Source of the DNA: Bradysia coprophila
Lineage: Eukaryota; Arthropoda; Insecta; Diptera; Sciaridae
Length of the DNA: 64,000 nt
Assembly: GCF_014529535.1 (NCBI RefSeq)
Contig: NW_023503374.1
Span: 1,488,001 to 1,552,000, forward strand
Direction of reading: 5' to 3'
In this document: one piece after another, positions 59,488-64,000 of the stretch
How the letters are laid out: each line of letters starts with the position of its first letter
Position numbering within the stretch: the stretch's first letter is position 1
The notes under the pieces: generated by a model
The model's input: the letters and a program-made list of their open reading frames with translations, nothing else
Database searches by the model: none
What the model was told of the DNA's origin: nothing
Position numbers and translations under genes: made by a program

Positions 59488-59814
59488 TCCCAAGTAGCAT
59501 TTCAGAAAAAATAACTTATTCGTTAAAATAACGTTGTAGCAACGTTGCCACAACGGTTGTGCAACCGTTGTTGCCCGGTTATAGTTTAACCTACGTCAAT
59601 TAACCGTTGGATAACCGTTAGACAACGAAAAAGTTAGAAATTATAGTTGCTCTACCTTAAATTTTTAACTTTTTCGTTGTTTAACTGTTATCCAACGGTT
59701 AATTGACCTAGGTTAAACTATAACCGGGCAACAACGGTTGCAAAACCGTTGTGACAACGTTGCTACAACGTTATTCTAACGAATAAGTTATTTTTTCTGA
59801 AATGCTACTTGGGA
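59488..59814. mobile_element. 327-bp foldback element with about 150-bp arms
   Basis: TCCCAAGTAGCATTTCAGAA at the left is mirrored by TTCTGAAATGCTACTTGGGA at the right. The arms remain complementary inward through AACGTTGTAGCAACGTTG, TATAGTTTAACCTACGTCAA and CAACGAAAAAGTT. The arms themselves are made of AACNGTTG words, so secondary hairpins are possible. No coding capacity. Confidence 0.85.
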
Positions 59815-59871
59815 CATTCGTCAAAATACTGTGCATACTAATGAAGAAACGACGTATAGAATAGTTATTTG

Positions 59872-59963
59872 TGTATCTGTTTTGGACGATTGTTTTTAGG
59901 CAATTTCGCTTGAAGTGAGGGCTACATGCGAAAGTGCCTAAAATCAATCGTCCAAAACAGATA
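59872..59963. repeat. Inverted repeat beside the foldback
   Basis: TATCTGTTTTGGACGATTG with TTTTTAGGCAATTTCGC is mirrored by GCGAAAGTGCCTAAAATCAA and CGTCCAAAACAGATA. A second inversion, TTTTTCATGTAAGGGGTCGA against CGGCCCCGACACATGAAAAA, follows to about 60048. Confidence 0.7.
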
Positions 59964-60222
59964 CTCAAAAAATTTTTCATGTAAGGGGTCGAAAACCTGA
60001 GAAAAATATCGAAACTCCCTCATTTTCGGCCCCGACACATGAAAAATGAATTTAAAATCTGATTTGGCTCATCTTGTACTTACGTTACCAATTTGCGCGA
60101 ATGTTCAATTTTCGGTGGTGATTACACATATGCGTCGCGTTTATTTAGTGGGTTTTACATTATATATAGAATCATCGTTGAAAATAATGGTAAGTTGCCG
60201 AAGAAGCGGATTGTTTACATTG

Positions 60223-60366
60223 GGTGTCGGGGAATCTCGCACACGCGATCATAGTATGCGTCCTTTTACGACATGTAACGAAAAGTCATGACTGTGCGAG
60301 ATTCACCACTTAGATGAGAATCTCGCACACCATGAATTTGTGTGGTGTGCGAGATTACCCTACCCC
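60223..60366. mobile_element. 144-bp MITE, copy 1, with 8-9 bp target duplication
   Basis: Starts GGTGTCGGGGAATCTCGCAC and ends GTGCGAGATTACCCTACCCC, so the inverted ends differ slightly outside the shared ATCTCGCACAC core. Flanked by TTTACATTG (60214-60222 and 60367-60375). The interior contains a second ATCTCGCACACCA inversion. Practically identical to copy 2 at 63062-63205. Confidence 0.88.
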
Positions 60367-60379
60367 TTTACATTGTACC

Positions 60380-62430
60380 ATTGATTTTATAAAGGCGTTT
60401 AAAATTTGTTTGTTATAAAAAAGGTTGTTGATCCGCAGTCTTAAAAAATTCTAATTAGTGTTTATTTGACTACCAATTATGCTTAAAATTAAAGCACACA
60501 AACATGAAATATTTATGTGTTTAATAGACCCCAAATTTACCATCTCACTTTTGAGTGGTCACGCTTGGAGCCAGAGAGCTATGGTGTTTCACACATCAAT
60601 TAAATATCAATTCTCCGAATGACTTAGGTGTTCACTAATCATTATATTAAAAAGGGTTTCTATTATGTATGAGACATCCACTTTAACGGACGGCCTCAAA
60701 TCAAAATTATCTTTCGACATGTTACATTAGGAAAACAAGAGTGGCAAGCGAAAATCGCTGATAAATTACCACTTGAGATTGCGTTTGTTGTCTAAATAGT
60801 CGAACTTGTGAGATATGACAATCATTTTTAACAAGTGATGAGATTTCTGTTGAAAAGCAAGTGACAAAGGTTATTGATTCTGTTAATCGATAATTTCTTC
60901 ATCAGATTTTCCAATTTTTTTTTACGATGTAGAGTTTTCTTTAACCATATACAATCATGTACTCTTATAGTTTGTCAATATCATGCTTAGGTCATTATGA
61001 GACTGACTACAATAACAAGTTTATTTCCCAATTTATGGTAGTAGACGAGCTGTAATGTTTTATTAATAAATATATTTCTTTTCTTAATATATCAGACAAT
61101 TGATAAGATTGCCCACACATATGAGTATTGATAATTAGTCGTGATAAATAGGCTGGAGGTTCGCGAATTTCCTCAGTTTTAGCGTGAGTTTTCAGTATTT
61201 CAAAACGAAGCGTTAGGTTCTATTGAACTGATCAACATTTTAATTTAAAAAACAAACTGTAAGTTCTGAAGCATTTCTTATCATTCTGATTAATATACGT
61301 GGAAAATACCATAGCCAATTGCGACGAGTCATTGTCTGTTGGATTGCAAATCTCTAATTTTGTTGCCTTTTATATAAACTACTGTAATCTAAATACTCTG
61401 CTCGGCTCAAGTTGCAAAATAACCGATATCTTATTCAGATTCATATTCAGTTCGTGCACAAAGAATTCGGGGACTTATGTCCTTACGAGTTTGTGGCTTT
61501 AGAGCACCTGAGTTCTTTTGGGGTTTTTATTCTTTTGACTGAACGTCAGGGTCTAACGACAGAAAATCACTTGAAGTGGTGTAATTTGGCACACGGTGGT
61601 AAAACAACGCATTTTTCAAATAAGCAAAAGGTGAACTCGCACACGATTTTTCGATGCCAAAATTTTGTAAAAGGAGTCATTAAGTCGCTGACATGGCTAA
61701 AAAGTATTTATAGCAATAAACTTGCGTGTGCGAGTTCATCTTTTACGTACTTTAAAAGTGCGTTCTTTTGGCATCGTGTGCAGGATTCCCCGATACCCGA
61801 TAAGTTCACAATGATTTTCAAGATTTTTAAGCGACAAAAAAATGAAATTCTTCAGGTTCGTTGATGGATCACATTGTAGTAGCAACGTGGGAGGTATTTT
61901 ATGGATAATTTATTTCTTTTGACCTCGTTGAGCAATCAATATTAAAACCTTAGAGGTTGTCAGTTTTAGCGAGGGGAGACAAATCGGTATATAGGTCTGT
62001 TAAAACGTCAGGTAAAAACGAATATCTTGACAGGCCGAAAACAACCAACTGTCATCTACAGAAGCAAACATAACTGCAACTTAAACAAATTCTTTCGTCA
62101 AAACTTAAAAGTGTGGTTGTGTTGGCTTCTCTGTGGATGACGATTGACATTTTTTCATACGCAGTCTGTTTTGACTATCTCGGCTGCGACTTGTAAAAAA
62201 CGCAAAAAATCTGATGTTGAAAACGTATAGACAATTTAGATAACTAAAACAGAATGTGTATCCGATTTGCCTCTTCCAATGTCAAAAATCTATTGATCGC
62301 TCGATTTGCGGTGCCTTTACTATGATTGTTTGAAATTCAGAAATCAATTGACAAATTTTTCAGTCAAGGAACCTGACCCACCCAAGTGATTTTTATGAAT
62401 ATTTAAGTTTTTGGTTATTTCTTGTTATTA
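60380..62430. other. Upstream region of the cysteine-rich peptide gene; no other gene seen
   Basis: AT-rich sequence. At 61627-61744 an inverted pair AAAGGTGAACTCGCACACG / CGTGTGCGAGTTCATCTTTT forms a small foldback. Near 61767-61793 the complement of GGGTATCGGGGAATCCTGCA resembles the end of the 144-bp MITE. A 150-codon open frame across these repeats is not credible. A possible acceptor (TATTTCCTTCCAG, ending 62447) suggests an intron in the 5' UTR of the next gene. Confidence 0.4.
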
Positions 62431-62451
62431 AAAGTATTTCCTTCCAGAACT

Positions 62452-62727
62452 ATGCGTTCGTCTACTGTATTCCTAATTATTGGAACGTTGTTCCTGCTTG
62501 TCCTAGTCGACTTCGCTTGGGGACAATGTGATGCTAACAACCATACTCCGAGATGGGGATGCAACTGTCAATGTGGTGGGGAGAATGGAGGTCATTGTCA
62601 CTGCCCATGGGAGATTCAAGTTGGACATTGCCGCAGTGGTGGAAATCATTGGATTTGTTTCCCATTCGGAAATGAACCAAGGTGTGTTGGCTATGGAGTT
62701 TGTCGACCAGCTAATCCAATGATGTAA
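62452..62727 (+). CDS. Small secreted ten-cysteine peptide, 91 aa, family not recognised
   Basis: A single open exon encodes MRSSTVFLIIGTLFLLVLVD and ends at TAA (62725-62727). Residues 1 to about 24 form a clear signal peptide (cleavage likely near FAWG/QC). The mature part of about 67 aa is Gly/His/Asn-rich and has ten cysteines in a CNCQC, HCHC, then spaced C pattern, consistent with five disulfides. I do not recognise the scaffold; antimicrobial, salivary or chitin-associated roles are all open. The start at 62452 is preferred over upstream non-ATG extension because it places the hydrophobic core correctly, and an acceptor-like CAG lies four bases before it. The gene sits between two nearly identical MITE copies. 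Confidence 0.75.
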   Translation: MRSSTVFLIIGTLFLLVLVDFAWGQCDANNHTPRWGCNCQCGGENGGHCHCPWEIQVGHCRSGGNHWICFPFGNEPRCVGYGVCRPANPMM

Positions 62728-63061
62728 GGAACATCAAAGGAATATGAGTTGAGACAATCATCTTTTAATGGTATTGGTATACTAAAATAATTGACAAATC
62801 TTAGCTGAACTGGAAATATTTCTCTTTGAATTCAAGCAAATGATGAAATGAAACTAAAATTTATGGAAAAATTAGTAATATTTTTGAATCAAGAATGTTT
62901 TCTGAAGTGCCGTCAAAATATAATTTTATTTCTTTCATGGAGCTATTTTGAAAATATTAAAATTTTATAAAGAAGTTTCTGTGTTTTTCTTTGGTGAGAC
63001 TTCAGGACCCGTTCAGGTCGACTTCGGCACTGATATGGAAATATAAGTTCTACCTTTAACA

Positions 63062-63205
63062 GGTGTCGGGGAATCTCGCACACGCGATCATAGTATGCGT
63101 CCTTTTACGACATGTAACGAAAAGTCATGACTGTGCGAGATTCACCACTTAGAGGTGAATCTCGCACACCATGAATTTGTGTGGTGTGCGAGATTACCCT
63201 ACCCC
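63062..63205. mobile_element. 144-bp MITE, copy 2, with 8-bp target duplication
   Basis: Same ends as copy 1 and the same length. It is flanked by CTTTAACA (63054-63061 and 63206-63213). Same orientation as copy 1, with only one or two differences seen by eye (for example TAGATGAGAATC against TAGAGGTGAATC). Confidence 0.88.
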
Positions 63206-63213
63206 CTTTAACA

Positions 63214-64000
63214 ACATAAACCTCCTACACTAATATCGTTCCGAACGATTCGTTCGATCAACTCAAATCCTCGTATTAACGAGGGAAAGGACCTGATCAT
63301 GATCTGCGAGTGTTTCAGTGGCGAGTGTGTCACAGTCCACATCAGACACTCACTTTTTAACTAGTTTCTTTTCAAAATAGTCAATATATTTATTTTCCAA
63401 AACTACCACAAGCCCAGACTTAGTTTTTCTGTTGGAATTTTTTCACTCCAATAATAAAGTTTGTTAACATGTTTCCATATTTTTTTGTCTTCCCTATATC
63501 ACTCAGACACTGTACAGATTTGATGATAATCTAATTGACAATGTCTTTCCTTAAATATACAATTTTTTGATTCAGGTCCAAAAAATAGCTTCAACTATTC
63601 ACTCCTTGTCCAAAATACCTCGAAATTTTGCATTGATCTTGAAAGTCTTTACTGACCAACTTTTCGCCCAAAATACACTGAAAATGCTCACTGATCTACT
63701 TTTCGTAACTCTGTTCCTTCCCTTCTCGAGTATTAGCGAAGAAAGACAATTCAGAAGACTTGAACTTTAAATGTAAAAATTTAGGAAACACTTTCATGGA
63801 CTTGTAGATAGGGGCTAGTTAAAAAAAGGTTAGTGAAAGAGGGATAAACGTGTTGCTGTAATGAGTGGAATTTAGCCACAGACACACAAACAAACTTCTT
63901 TTTTTGGAAATACAAGAGCTCTGGGTATTATATATATACCTTGACTTCGCCTCGTGAGAAAGCCAATTTTTCCGCAAGTACGTAACATACTATTGTCCTA
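63214..64000. other. No gene seen to the window end
   Basis: AT-rich. An AATAAA at about 63453 could serve an upstream transcript but is rather distant from the 62727 stop. No exon was recognised. Confidence 0.35.

Noticed and set aside
61412-61864. 150-codon open frame
   Set aside because: It runs through a foldback and a MITE-end fragment, has no family resemblance, and shows no splice or start context.

Overview
The window looks like nuclear DNA of an insect, most likely a dipteran. It is AT-rich. Host genes are split by short GT-AG introns (about 57-120 bp) mixed with much longer ones. Animal gene families are present (complex I subunit NDUFA9, a CAP/SCP secreted protein, a RidA protein, a DPP10/DPP6-like protein), together with Pol III tRNA genes and many small DNA transposons and LINEs. 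A lower dipteran such as a fungus gnat is my guess only; nothing in the window proves it.

Layout. 0.2-1.6 kb: complete four-exon NDUFA9 gene on the minus strand. 3.4-3.6 kb: last exon of a PIH1D3/DNAAF6-like gene, minus strand, apparently frameshifted. 4.6-7.5 kb: complete eight-exon CAP-domain secreted protein gene, minus strand, with a 21-nt microexon. 8-12 kb: repeats, including a hAT-like MITE with perfect 8-bp target duplication and a 1.6-kb element bounded by CCCGTACGAA inverted ends with nested foldbacks. 14.0-14.7 kb: three-exon RidA gene, plus strand, with a signal peptide and a hydrophobic C-terminal tail. 15.2-16.2 kb: three tRNA-Ala(UGC) genes, minus strand.

18.5-23.9 kb (and probably to 43.4 kb): a 13-exon DPP10/DPP6-like type II membrane protein, minus strand, 913 aa in the isoform I could assemble. 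The catalytic serine is glycine, so it should be a pseudopeptidase. Two more exons at 36.9-37.0 and 43.2-43.4 kb begin with ATG, end in frame 0 with GTGAGT donors, and fit as alternative first exons. On that reading the gene spans about 25 kb and its 5' intron holds the MITEs, a LINE ORF1 remnant and foldbacks between 24 and 43 kb.

44.8-53.7 kb: a nest of four non-LTR retrotransposons whose order can be read from three target-site duplications. An old CR1/jockey-like LINE was hit twice, by an intact RTE-type element (973-aa ORF) and by a 5'-truncated RNase H-bearing LINE. The latter was itself hit by a second, now defective RTE-type element. 54-60 kb: MITEs, a 2.4-2.5 kb repeat element containing a satellite-like array with 177-bp higher-order period, and a 327-bp foldback. 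60-63.2 kb: two copies of a 144-bp MITE flank a small secreted ten-cysteine peptide gene (62.45-62.73 kb).

The host genes do not form an operon or obvious pathway; they are independent transcription units. All gene models are manual exon chaining from splice signals, reading phase and family resemblance. No alignment or RNA evidence was available.
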